DNA of 64,000 bases. Source: JAFEDN01 sp963697455 (GTDB taxonomy: Bacteria > Pseudomonadota > Gammaproteobacteria > Coxiellales > Coxiellaceae). The DNA is taken from NCBI GenBank assembly GCA_963697455.1, contig CAVOOI010000007.1, positions 350,969-414,968 of the forward strand, given 5' to 3'. A program made the translations under genes and the position numbers. A model generated the notes under the pieces. It was not told the origin of the DNA. It saw only the letters and a list, made by a program, of their open reading frames with translations, and ran no database searches. Below, one piece after another: positions 9,320-18,103 of this stretch. Position 1 is the stretch's first letter, and the number at the start of each line of letters is the position of its first letter.

Positions 9320-10434
9320 CTACCTCTGATTTAAAGGCACAAAGCTGCGGATAGCCGGGCCAATGTATTCGGCAATAGGGCGAATAAGTTTATTGTTAGC
9401 CCGCTGCTCAAGAATGTGCGCTGCCCAGCCACTAGTCCTGGAAAACACAAATAAAGGAGTAAAAAATTCCATGGGGATACCGCAAAAATAATAGGCGAGG
9501 GCGCTATAAAAATCCAAATTAGGAAATAATTTTTTCTCAGTCCACATTATTTTTTCGATAATTTCACCAATGGCAAACATGTCTTTATCATGATTATGAG
9601 TGGCTAATTTTTTTGCCCATAATTTTAATAATATCCGAACGCGGATCGCAGGTTTTATAAACCCGATGACCAAAGCCCATAATGAATGCATGATTGGCGA
9701 GCATTTCTTTTACCCCGATTCCGCTGTTTCCGGAGTTTCAAAACGTTCGATCAGCTTTAAAGCTTCTTCATTAGCGCCACCGTGGAGCGGCCCGCGTAAA
9801 GTGCCGATAGCACTACATATCGCAGAATAAAAATCAGATAATGTGGCGGCGGTGACGCGGGCAGAAAAAGTTGACGCATTAAATTCATGTTCAGCGTATA
9901 AAACCATGGAAACATTCAGGCCTCTATTTGGATTTGTTCCGGCTTATCGCCATGCAATAGCTGCAGAAAATAGGGGGCTGTTCCTGGAACTGCTAATTCA
10001 GTGTTAATTCGTTGCTGGTTATTTTGAAAGTGATACCAGTACAATAACATGTCCTGGAAACAAAGCGATAAAACGGTTGGCTATTTCTGCACCGTTATGG
10101 TTGAGGATTCAGGTTCTAAAGTACCTAATACGGAACAACCGGTGCGTAACACATCCATAGGATTGGCAGTGCAGGGATCAGCTTCTAAAATTGTTTCAAT
10201 GAATTGGGCAATTGCCGAAGTTAATTAATTTTTGTTGATATTGTCAAGTTGTTGAGGATTAGGCAATTCGCCATAAATCAATAAATAGGCTGTCTCTTCA
10301 AAACTAGCCGATGCCGAAAGATCTTCAATGGTGTAGCCTCGATAACTTAAACCAACGCCTTCCTTACCCACAGTAGCTATTTTGGTTTGACCCGCTGTGA
10401 CGCCAGCAAGTCCTCCGGTTTTAGTCTCTGTCAT
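9320..10434 (-). pseudogene. prpC: 2-methylcitrate synthase PrpC, multiply disrupted
   Basis: The pieces match methylcitrate synthase in order but in different frames. They are an N-terminus at 10225-10434 (KTGGLAGVTAGQT, SYRGYTIEDL), a middle part with HPMDV-like MDVLRTG and LLYWYHF, YAEHEFNASTF at about 9850-9907, FGHRVYKT near 9660, and the C-terminal FSRTSGWAAHILEQR and RSFVPLNQR at 9320-9450. At least three frameshifts or stops separate them, so no full enzyme can be made. Together with the lesion in prpD and the absence of prpB here, this marks loss of the methylcitrate cycle. Confidence 0.9.
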
Positions 10435-10500
10435 TGCACACCTCCATTTTATCTCATATTATAATGCATAGTCATCGCACCTGAGTTTTAGGATTTTTAT

Positions 10501-10581
10501 CGTCATTGCGAGCGTCAGCGAAGCAATCTAGTTCCTACCGGCGCAAAGCACTGGATTGCTTCGCTGACGCTCGCAATGACG
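10501..10581. repeat. Perfect 28 bp palindromic repeat
   Basis: Bases 10501-10528 and 10554-10581 are perfect inverted repeats (core GTCATTGCGAGCG) around a 25 bp loop. It resembles the dispersed palindromes seen between genes in many host-associated bacteria. It lies between the divergent prpC remnant and mltB. No T-run follows, so it is not an obvious terminator. Confidence 0.8.
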
Positions 10582-10638
10582 GGTTAAACCTAAAATAACT
10601 ATATCATAATGTTCGATAAATCTAAACGGAGTAACAAA

Positions 10639-11613
10639 ATGAAACAGTCGATCAAGTTTCTGATAGCAATGATATCTGTTTGTTATGGATTGCTTGCTAT
10701 CGCGCAGCCCGATCAGCAATCCTGGACGGATTGGGTGATGCAATTCCGAGTAGAGGCAGTCAACGAGGGAATTAAACCTGAATTATTCGACCAGGTGTTC
10801 AATACCATCCCCGGCCCTAATGCTACGGTGATGAGATTATATAATACTCAGCCTGAGGGGAGATTAACTTTTATCCAGTACCGGCAGACTCGAGCTAATA
10901 AAACCCGCATTCAGATGGGTCGTCAGGAGTACCAAAAAAATAGAGCTTTGCTGATAGGCATCAGTAAAAAATATGGCGTAGATCCCGGTTTTATCTTAGC
11001 GTTATGGGGATTAGAAACAGATTATGGGCATTTCATGGGTAATTTTTCGGTTCCGAGTTCTTTAGCGACTTTAGCCTATTCTAGTAATCGCAAATCTTTT
11101 TTCCGGCATGAATTATTAGGCGCTTTGCATATTTTACAGGAAGGGCAGGTTTCTTTGCAGAACTTTAAGGGTGAATGGGCTGGTGCAAGCGGGCATCCAC
11201 AATTTCTACCGAGTAGTTGGTATAAATATGCAGTAGACTATGATGGTGATGGCCGCAAGGACATTTGGAAAAGTTTACCTGATGCATTTGCTTCTATCGC
11301 TAATTATCTATCGAAAAATGGTTGGCAGTTAGGGCAACCCTGGGCAGTGGAAGTCACGCTACCAGCCGATTTTAATTCAGCATTAATCAGCAAAACTATT
11401 ACTAAGCCGGTCAGTGCATGGAAAAGCTTAGGTGTGCAGATTAATCAACATCCCGCTAATTTATCAGATCAATTAGCCGCTTCAATTATTCAACTGAATG
11501 GCGGGCCAGCATTAATGGTATTTAATAATTTCCGAGCATTACAAAGTTGGAATGACTCGAATTACTACGTCAGCACCGTAGGCTATTTATCCGACCAAAT
11601 CTCCCAACAATGA
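10639..11613 (+). CDS. mltB: Lytic murein transglycosylase B (MltB family)
   Basis: Cleaves peptidoglycan between MurNAc and GlcNAc in the periplasm, leaving 1,6-anhydromuropeptides. A signal-peptide-like hydrophobic stretch covers residues 5-22. It has no lipobox, so it is the soluble form. The catalytic-domain motifs are GLETDYGHFMGNF with the likely catalytic Glu126, SLATLAYSSNRK, and PQFLPSSW. The frame opens at 10609, but the ATG at 10639 has a CGGAG ribosome site and places the signal peptide at the N-terminus. Length (324 residues) is normal. Confidence 0.9.
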   Translation: MKQSIKFLIAMISVCYGLLAIAQPDQQSWTDWVMQFRVEAVNEGIKPELFDQVFNTIPGPNATVMRLYNTQPEGRLTFIQYRQTRANKTRIQMGRQEYQKNRALLIGISKKYGVDPGFILALWGLETDYGHFMGNFSVPSSLATLAYSSNRKSFFRHELLGALHILQEGQVSLQNFKGEWAGASGHPQFLPSSWYKYAVDYDGDGRKDIWKSLPDAFASIANYLSKNGWQLGQPWAVEVTLPADFNSALISKTITKPVSAWKSLGVQINQHPANLSDQLAASIIQLNGGPALMVFNNFRALQSWNDSNYYVSTVGYLSDQISQQ

Positions 11614-11635
11614 TGATTCAATTTACCCACACTCC

Positions 11636-11785
11636 GCCATATTTTTAGGAGTCGCCAAGAAGTTGCGGATAGATCGCATTCCGGGTCCTGTCCGCTGCGT
11701 CTTTTACGTGCTCGCTTCGCTGCGCGCGCAAAAGACTCCGCGTCCACCCGGTAGCTAGCGCCTTGGCGACTCCTAAAAATATGGC
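11636..11785. mobile_element. Palindromic MITE-like unit A (GCCATATTTT tips)
   Basis: 150 bp, noncoding. Perfect 24 bp terminal inverted repeats (11636-11659 and 11762-11785) enclose a GC-rich core that is the reverse complement of unit B's core. An inner stem pairs 11699-11705 (GTCTTTT) with 11730-11736 (AAAAGAC). Together with unit B it forms a 386 bp composite repeated in the opposite orientation at 44825-45210. Confidence 0.85.
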
Positions 11786-11865
11786 TACTCAAATGCGTTC
11801 ATTGACGAAAGCATTTCAATGCACACATTATTGGTCCAAACTTTCGAATTTTGGCAGATTTGCCA

Positions 11866-12021
11866 GTTAATATTTCCCGCCGCCGCCAAGCGCGCTAGCT
11901 AACGGGTGGCGGCGGAGTCCTTTTGCACGCGCAGCGCAGCGAGCATGTAAAAGGACGCAGCCGACAGGACCCGAAATGCGGTCTATCCGCAACGGGCTTG
12001 GCGGCGGCGGGAAATATTAAC
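11866..12021. mobile_element. Palindromic MITE-like unit B (GTTAATATTT tips)
   Basis: 156 bp. Perfect 25 bp terminal inverted repeats (11866-11890 and 11997-12021), with tips different from unit A but the same core. The inner stem pairs 11917-11924 (GTCCTTTT) with 11949-11956 (AAAAGGAC). An 80 bp spacer separates it from unit A. That spacer is conserved in the copy at 44979-45058, so the pair moved or was copied as one block. Confidence 0.85.
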
Positions 12022-12071
12022 GATGTTGGGGTAAAAACCTTCATCAGCCAACTACTTTTTTTGAAATTAAA

Positions 12072-13352
12072 TTAGGTTGATTGGTGGGTAAAATCATTCA
12101 CTAAAGTTAGGATAATTCCGCCGGCGATCATGAAAAAAAATACGGTGCTCATGCCGGCGCGTTGGCTTGAGGACCAGTGTGTCACCAGCGCCAAAACCCA
12201 GGGCCCTAAAAACGAAGTGGCTTTACCCGAAAAATTATATAATCCGAATAACTCGGTAATTAAATCTGGAGGAGAGATACGGATTAAGAGAGAGCGGCTG
12301 GCAGCTTGCACAGGGCCAACTCCCGTACTCAATCCCATACCTAGAATCCAAAACCATAACTTGGTGTGGACCGAGAGCATTCCAATCCCACAGACTATCA
12401 TCAACGATAAAGTAATTAAGATCGTCAACTTAGGCCCGCGCGCATCATCTAACCATCCAAAAATCGCCGCACCTATCCCAGCGGCTATATTCATACAAAT
12501 GCCAAATTGAATAACTTCGCTAATAGGCATGTGAAACACCCCAGCGGCATAAATACCCCCGAAAGCAAAAACCGTAATCAGCCCATCGATATACAACATC
12601 CGCGCAATTAAGAAAATAAGAATGTTTTTATATTTACGGCGCAATAACTGCAGCGTATGCGATAAAGATTGCCAGCCTGAGCGGATAGCTTCTGCAAACC
12701 CTAAGCCGCTGCTAGGGCGATCGGGGGTGAACGCGAACAATGGCCAGGAAAATACTATGACCCATACCGCCACCAGTAATCCACAAGCTCTAACCGGTCC
12801 GGCTGAAGCAGTGTCCAGACCCAGCCATGAGCTTCCGCTTTGAATAATGCCCAGCGCCAATATCAATGCTAATAAGCCGCCCGCATAACCTGAACCCCAT
12901 CCCCAGCCGGATAAACGGCCGATAAAATTAGGCGGTGCAAGTTCATTAAGCATGGCGTTGTAAAACACGGTACTGATTTCGATCGCTATGGTCCCGACTA
13001 ATACCCAAGACAAAGCCCAACTGACGTATTGAGTCTCCGGTTTAACAAACCATAATGCTGCAGAAGAGATGACAATAATAGGAACCAACACTGCTAACCA
13101 TGGTTTTCTCCGGCCTTCACGATCGGCAATGGCGCCCAGGATAGGGCTGAGAATCGCCACCACCAATCCAGCAAGCCCATTAATTTCACCCCATTGGGTA
13201 GTGCCGATAATATTATTGATCGCTACTTTTTGAGTGAAGTAATTGGAAAAAATAAAAGTGGTAATTAATACTGAAAACGGTGAGATGGCCCAGTCAAAAA
13301 GACACCATGAAATAATGGCCCGTTTAGCAGTTGCCAGAGTAGGCGTTCGCAT
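12072..13352 (-). CDS. UMF1-type MFS transporter
   Basis: Polytopic inner-membrane protein of 426 residues with about 12 helices. The N-terminus ISWCLFDWAISPFSVLI, the ADREGRRKPWL loop and YNAMLNELAPP in the first half are typical of the UMF1 / Atg22-like branch of the major facilitator superfamily. Substrates of this branch are poorly defined (amino acids or peptides have been suggested for relatives). Its ATG overlaps the stop of the CsiV-like gene by one base (TAATG), so the two are translationally coupled. Confidence 0.82.
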   Translation of the reverse strand: MRTPTLATAKRAIISWCLFDWAISPFSVLITTFIFSNYFTQKVAINNIIGTTQWGEINGLAGLVVAILSPILGAIADREGRRKPWLAVLVPIIVISSAALWFVKPETQYVSWALSWVLVGTIAIEISTVFYNAMLNELAPPNFIGRLSGWGWGSGYAGGLLALILALGIIQSGSSWLGLDTASAGPVRACGLLVAVWVIVFSWPLFAFTPDRPSSGLGFAEAIRSGWQSLSHTLQLLRRKYKNILIFLIARMLYIDGLITVFAFGGIYAAGVFHMPISEVIQFGICMNIAAGIGAAIFGWLDDARGPKLTILITLSLMIVCGIGMLSVHTKLWFWILGMGLSTGVGPVQAASRSLLIRISPPDLITELFGLYNFSGKATSFLGPWVLALVTHWSSSQRAGMSTVFFFMIAGGIILTLVNDFTHQST

Positions 13353-13987
13353 TAGCTCGCCGGGGACGAGGTTAAAGGAATAATTTTAACTAAAACTCCA
13401 TAAAGCGGATGATCAATATAATTTAATTCGTCACTGCGCATCCGTAAACGCTGATCAATCACAAATGCCACGTTGGCATTAGCGTCATTGTGAGTGATAG
13501 TGTTTAGGTTTAAATCTTTGATAGCCTCCCAAGGCATTAAAAATTGTAAATTAAAATGCACGCTGAAGTAACGTTCCAGGCGAACCGCCACCGTTCCATT
13601 CACTTGGGTTGAATTATTAGTAACCCCTTTGTTGGTTAAATGGATGATTTGTCCCTGCCGGGCATTGCTGGTAGGTAATGTCCAAGCCAAATGCAGTAAA
13701 ATCGGATATTTATTTTTGGTCAAAATTTGTTGTATGGACTGTAGTTGCCACTGGGTTTGAGGCAAAAGCTGATCATTAGTGAGCTCTTTAACGTTAGGCG
13801 CTAAAGTGAGCGGTGGCTGGACCGGCCAATATTCCGATTGCAGGGCTTCATTAGTCACATGTGAGAAGACAATGATTTCAATTTGATAAAGCTGCTCGGC
13901 ATCCGCTGCAAAACCGGAAAGATTCCAGCATGATAGCAGCAAAAACAAGGCTAATTGAAAAATTCGGCATCTAAACATGGCTTTCAT
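13352..13987 (-). CDS. CsiV-like secreted protein
   Basis: About 211 residues. The start at 13987 gives a clear signal peptide (LALFLLLSCWNLSGFAADA). The mature part begins with YQIEIIVFSH, the hallmark of the CsiV family (periplasmic proteins that in Vibrio cholerae help cells resist noncanonical D-amino acids). An LSLKE-like barrel region and a conserved YGVLVKIIPL end follow. The longer frame to 14044 would run into the tRNA-Phe gene and is unlikely. The family assignment is from recognition of the N-terminal pattern and is moderate. It forms an operon with the UMF1 transporter. Confidence 0.62.
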   Translation of the reverse strand: MKAMFRCRIFQLALFLLLSCWNLSGFAADAEQLYQIEIIVFSHVTNEALQSEYWPVQPPLTLAPNVKELTNDQLLPQTQWQLQSIQQILTKNKYPILLHLAWTLPTSNARQGQIIHLTNKGVTNNSTQVNGTVAVRLERYFSVHFNLQFLMPWEAIKDLNLNTITHNDANANVAFVIDQRLRMRSDELNYIDHPLYGVLVKIIPLTSSPAS

Positions 13988-14012
13988 TATTGGTTCATAA
14001 GGCAAAATTTTG

Positions 14013-14085
<73 letters not shown>

Positions 14086-14164
14086 GCAATTTTACACCCT
14101 TGATTTGGGATTCCAATTAAATCCTATTCTTAAGCTCAGAGTCAATAGGGGTGAGCAGCCAATG

Positions 14165-14437
14165 TTAACTCTTGACGGGTACGTAGCCTGAAGGGGAGAC
14201 GCTGCCTTCGCCGAACAGAAATTTTTCCATTTCCTGGCTGAGGAATTGGCGCGATTTTGCTTCCATAAGATTCAACCGGTATTCATTGATCAATCGAGTT
14301 TGATGCTCAATCCAAAGCTGCCAGGCCTCTTTGGAAATATTGGCATAAATTCTTTTGCCCAGCTCTCCGGGATAAGTCAGGGTTGCTAAACCTTCCGCTT
14401 CCTTCTGTAATTTTTGACAAAAAATTATACGCGTCAT
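14165..14437 (-). CDS. yggX: Probable Fe(2+)-trafficking protein YggX
   Basis: A 90-residue protein of the YggX family, linked to iron handling and protection of iron-sulfur enzymes from oxidation. It has the family start (M-T-R-I-I-F-C-Q-K-L) with the conserved Cys7, followed by YPGELGKRIY and EAWQLWIEHQTRLINE. It overlaps the end of mutY by four bases, the same mutY-yggX order as in many gammaproteobacteria, so the two share an operon. Confidence 0.95.
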   Translation of the reverse strand: MTRIIFCQKLQKEAEGLATLTYPGELGKRIYANISKEAWQLWIEHQTRLINEYRLNLMEAKSRQFLSQEMEKFLFGEGSVSPSGYVPVKS

Positions 14438-15490
14438 AGTTCACCTTTTAATAACTTGAATAATTTCGCCACTGGGGCCGCAATTCCTCCAGGCAGGGGT
14501 TCAGAAATTTTATACCAAAACTGGTCAGGAGTTTCCATAACCAAAGCGGCATCATGTTCAACCGTTAGAAATTTAGGGTGGATCGTTAATTCAAAATGAG
14601 TGAATATATGCTTAAACGCTGGCCAATCTTGTTGATGCACTATCTTAACATTTAAAGATTGTTTACACCAAGCATCGAGCTTTTCATCCAGTTCACACTG
14701 AGGAAAGCCCCACAACCCACCCCAAATACCGCTAGGCGGCACGTTTTTCCAATAATACGTTACCATTAGAATTTTTAATAATTAACATCTGGGTTGACTT
14801 TTTAGGGCGGGTTTTGGAGGCTTTCTTAGAATATGGAAACTCATGAGTGCGGGCTTGAGCATAAGCTTGGCAATCGGTCATAACCGGGCATCGCTCACAA
14901 GCAGGCTTATGACGGGTGCAAACCGTCGCTCCTAAATCCATGATCGCCTGATTATATTGGGCATAATTATTTTGTGGAGTATATTGCTCGGCAAGGTTCC
15001 ACAATTGCTCGGCAATTTGTTTATCGCTGGTTTCGCCTTCGATGGCTTGAAAGCGGGTTAGCACGCGTTTAACGTTACCATCTAGAATGGGTGCGCGGAC
15101 ATTCATACTGAACGACAAAATTGCACCCGCGGTAGAACGCCCTATGCCGGGAAGCTGGGTTAACTCGGCAATGGTTTGCGGGAAATGTCCTTGATACTGT
15201 GAGCAGATAATTTGCGCGGACTGGTGCAGGTTTCGCGCCCGCGCATAATATCCCAACCCAGACCAAAGACTTAAGACCTGGTCTTGAGAGGCATTAGAAA
15301 GTAATTCAATACTTGAGAATTGTTTTATAAACCGCTGATAATAATCAATAACTGTACTTACTTGAGTCTGCTGTAACATAATTTCAGAAACCCAAACCCG
15401 ATAGGGAGTGGAATTTTGTTGCCAAGGTAAGTCATGGCGCCCATAAACTTGAAACCAAGTTAGCAAATTTTCTGTAAATTTTTTTTGCAT
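14434..15490 (-). pseudogene. mutY: A/G-specific adenine glycosylase MutY, one-base frameshift
   Basis: MutY removes adenine mispaired with 8-oxoguanine. Residues 1-252 (15490 down to 14732) contain the whole catalytic part: Glu36 in VSEIMLQQTQ, the helix-hairpin-helix LPGIGRSTAGAI, Asp137 in LDGNVKRV, and the 4Fe-4S cysteines 191, 198, 201 and 207. The frame then ends with LLEKRAA-stop, while the NUDIX-like C-terminal domain (PPSGIWGGLWGFPQ onward) continues in another frame to 14434. One extra G near 14740 explains this. A shortened enzyme with an intact catalytic domain may still be made, or the base may be a sequencing error. Confidence 0.88.
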
Positions 15491-15527
15491 GCTGTTAAAA
15501 TATTCCGCGATAAAGGGCTATTGAGCG

Positions 15528-15598
15528 AGCGGGTGATGGGAATCGAACCCACGCTATCAGCTTGGGAAGCTGAAGTTCTACCATTGAACTACACCCGC
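15528..15598 (-). tRNA. tRNA-Gly (CCC)
   Basis: 71 nt on the minus strand. Acceptor GCGGGTG pairs with CACCCGC. Anticodon loop TTCCCAA gives CCC, which reads GGG. T arm GTGGGTTCGATTCCCAT. No encoded CCA. It lies between the divergent mutY and trmB. Confidence 0.93.
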
Positions 15599-15622
15599 AT
15601 TTGAGTAGGTTAACTAATTTAT

Positions 15623-16330
15623 ATGAAAAGATCTAGTAGAGCTCTGGCTGATCCGGCAGCGGAGATTACGGCCAGTAAGACTATTCGCAGTTTCGTACGG
15701 CGCGAACACCGGATGACGCCGGGACAGGCGCGAGCACTGAAAGAGTGGTGGCCTAAATATGGTTTAAGCTCTGAAACCGGCATAGTGGATTGTTCCGGTG
15801 AATGCATTTTAGAAATTGGGTTTGGCATGGGCCAATCGCTAGTAGCGATGGCTACGCAAAATCCGGATAAGTTTTTTTATGGAATTGAAGTGCATCGACC
15901 AGGCATCGGAGCATTGTTAGCAGTTTTAGAGAAACAACGGATCGAGAATGTTAGGGTCTATAATGAAGATGCATTAATAATTTTAAAACAATGCATTAGA
16001 GATAATAGTTTAAGTGGAACTCAAATATTCTTTCCGGATCCTTGGCCGAAAAACCGGCACCGAAAACGCCGTTTAATTCAGGCCAATTTTATTCAGTTAC
16101 TGCATCAAAAATTAAAGCCAGGCGGTTATCTGCATTTAGCCACTGATTGCGCAGATTATGCTGAACAAATGCTCATTGTTATCGAAAGTACATCCGATTT
16201 TAAAAACAGTGCCGGAAAAGGTCAGTTTTCTCCTCGTCATGGCCGACCCATCACTAAATTTGAGCAACGTGGCATAAATTTAGGAAATCCTAGTTGGGAT
16301 TTGTTATTTATAAAAACTATTTGTCAGTGA
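15623..16330 (+). CDS. trmB: tRNA (guanine-N7-)-methyltransferase TrmB
   Basis: Methylates G46 in the variable loop of tRNAs using S-adenosylmethionine. The 235-residue protein shows the SAM-binding motif LEIGFGMGQSL (63-73), YGIEVHRPG (86-94), and the family-specific FPDPWPKNRHRKRR (137-150). The N-terminal SFVRREHRMT is typical. The order trmB - mutY - yggX is conserved in gammaproteobacteria, although here trmB is divergent from mutY with a tRNA-Gly between them. The 3' end overlaps the convergent phhA by 14 bases. Confidence 0.95.
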   Translation: MKRSSRALADPAAEITASKTIRSFVRREHRMTPGQARALKEWWPKYGLSSETGIVDCSGECILEIGFGMGQSLVAMATQNPDKFFYGIEVHRPGIGALLAVLEKQRIENVRVYNEDALIILKQCIRDNSLSGTQIFFPDPWPKNRHRKRRLIQANFIQLLHQKLKPGGYLHLATDCADYAEQMLIVIESTSDFKNSAGKGQFSPRHGRPITKFEQRGINLGNPSWDLLFIKTICQ

Positions 16331-16655
16331 TAAGATTATCCACCCTGGCGGCGCAAATAAAATCATTTTTGGTTAAGCCTCGCGCTGCATGAGTAGTAAA
16401 ACTTATGCTGCAGTAGTCGTAGCCAGCTTCCAATGTTGGGTGATGACCTTCTTGATTAACTATCCAAGCTACTGCATTGATAAATCCAATAGTTTTTTGA
16501 AATCCCTTGAATTCAAAGCGACGCTTGATAGCGGTTTTATGTTCATTTAGAGACCACTTCGGAACTTGCTGAAGATATTGTTGAGTTTCAGCTAAAGTTA
16601 AAGGCGACTGCTTCCCCTCACAAGGTACACAATGTCCGCCAGACAAATCACTCAT
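16317..16655 (-). CDS. phhA: Pterin-4-alpha-carbinolamine dehydratase
   Basis: Recycles the pterin cofactor of aromatic amino-acid hydroxylases by dehydrating 4a-hydroxytetrahydropterin. The protein is about 112 residues. Motifs are FKGFQKTIGFINAVAW, EGHHPTLEAGYDYCSISF with the catalytic histidine pair, and THAARGLTKNDFICA. The start at 16655 (M-S-D-L) has a GGAGG site five bases upstream. A longer frame to 16667 would include that ribosome site. No phenylalanine hydroxylase gene is in the window. Confidence 0.93.
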   Translation of the reverse strand: MSDLSGGHCVPCEGKQSPLTLAETQQYLQQVPKWSLNEHKTAIKRRFEFKGFQKTIGFINAVAWIVNQEGHHPTLEAGYDYCSISFTTHAARGLTKNDFICAARVDNLITDK

Positions 16656-16814
16656 ATAAACCTCCATATTATTTATTCATATCAGCCCTTATTCTGACAA
16701 ATTTTGAACTAAATGTAAAAATTACTTTACAGTGGGCCAATGCTTTTCTAAAATCGCAGCACGAATGCCACAAAGTGGCAGGGTAGGCTCATTCTTTACA
16801 AAAGGCAGGGAACT

Positions 16815-17177
16815 ATGTTAATTACGCTGATTATTGCAGTTATCATCATTATTTTAATTGTGGCTCTGGGTGTCGCACGTTACAAAAGGAAACAAACTCG
16901 ACCAATACCGGCGGTCAACGCCGAAGAAATGGATAATAAACAAGTCTATGTAGGCAACTTGTCCTATCAAGTGACTGAACAAGACCTTAAAGATTATTTT
17001 GGCCAATACGGCGCCATTGAACAGGTTAAGATCGTCAGAAATTTTAATTCTGGGCGTTCCAAAGGATTCGGATTCGTTACCTATCGCTCTACAGACGAAG
17101 CAAAAAATGCTCTTGTGGCGCACGGCGAAAAGTATCAAGGCCGTACCATCGTCGTGCGTATCGCTAAGCCGCGATGA
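16815..17177 (+). CDS. Membrane-anchored RRM RNA-binding protein
   Basis: 120 residues. Residues 2-22 form one hydrophobic helix (LITLIIAVIIIILIVALGVA), then a short basic linker. An RNA recognition motif follows at about 42-118, with RNP2 VYVGNL and RNP1 KGFGFVTY. Bacterial RRM proteins are usually soluble, so the anchor is notable: the domain would face the cytoplasm. The stop codon overlaps the ATG of the ABC ATPase by four bases (ATGA), so it heads a coupled RRM-ATPase-permease operon. Its role could be local control of membrane-protein mRNAs, but that is inference. Confidence 0.88.
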   Translation: MLITLIIAVIIIILIVALGVARYKRKQTRPIPAVNAEEMDNKQVYVGNLSYQVTEQDLKDYFGQYGAIEQVKIVRNFNSGRSKGFGFVTYRSTDEAKNALVAHGEKYQGRTIVVRIAKPR

Positions 17178-18103
17178 CAGACCTTGTAGATGCCTTAGTC
17201 GTTAAGGGTCTTACCAAAGTTTACCGGAACGATGTTAAGGCTTTGCAAGCAATTGATTTGAGGGTCGAAGCCGGCGATTTTTTTGCCTTGCTTGGCCCTA
17301 ACGGCGCTGGAAAATCTACTTTAATCGGAATCATCACCTCTTTAGTCAACAAAACGGCCGGTAAAGCCGAAATCTTTGGATATGATATCGATAAGGATTT
17401 TTCAACCGCTAAATCATATATCGGAGTCGTTCCCCAAGAACTCAACATGAATATTTTTGATACTCTGGAAAATACACTGATCTATCAAGCAGGGTATTAC
17501 GGGTTAGCTAAACGACAAGCTCAAGAATCAAGCGAATATTATTTGCAAAAATTGGGACTTTGGGGAAAACGCCGTACCATTGTGAATGCACTTTCTGGTG
17601 GAATGAAACGCAGACTAATGATTGCTAGAGCTTTAGTGCATCATCCCAAAATGCTTATTTTGGATGAGCCTACCGCTGGAGTGGATGTAGAAACCCGCCG
17701 CTCAATGTGGCAGTTTTTATTGGAATTAAATAAGCAAGGCGTCACCATTATTCTGACTACTCATTATCTAGAAGAGGCTGAAAATTTATGCCGGAATATC
17801 GCCATTATTGATCATGGAAAAATTGTTGCTAACACCTCGATGTCAGCTATTCTACGTCAGCTCAATAAAGAAAGATTTATCTTATACTTAGAATCACCTT
17901 ATAAGAAATTACCTTTACTTGATGGGTACACTATTTACCCTATAGACCCTACTACTTTAGAAGTTGAAGTTTTTGAAAGACGTAGTTTGAATTTTTTATT
18001 AGCAAAACTTCAAGAATGTGACATCACGGTGATCAGTATGCGCAACAAAAGCAATCGTTTAGAAGAGTTGTTTTTGGAATTAACCGGGTTAGGTGAAGAA
18101 TGA
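17174..18103 (+). CDS. yadG: ABC-2 transporter ATP-binding protein (YadG-like)
   Basis: 309 residues. Walker A GPNGAGKST (41-49), Q-loop VVPQELN, signature LSGGMKRRL (140-148), Walker B LILDEPTAGVD (160-171) and switch His in TTHYLEE. The arrangement and C-terminal extension match the YadG/DrrA class that pairs with ABC-2 permeases. Substrate unknown. It is coupled at both ends: ATGA overlap with the RRM gene upstream and with the permease downstream. Confidence 0.92.
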   Translation: MTDLVDALVVKGLTKVYRNDVKALQAIDLRVEAGDFFALLGPNGAGKSTLIGIITSLVNKTAGKAEIFGYDIDKDFSTAKSYIGVVPQELNMNIFDTLENTLIYQAGYYGLAKRQAQESSEYYLQKLGLWGKRRTIVNALSGGMKRRLMIARALVHHPKMLILDEPTAGVDVETRRSMWQFLLELNKQGVTIILTTHYLEEAENLCRNIAIIDHGKIVANTSMSAILRQLNKERFILYLESPYKKLPLLDGYTIYPIDPTTLEVEVFERRSLNFLLAKLQECDITVISMRNKSNRLEELFLELTGLGEE

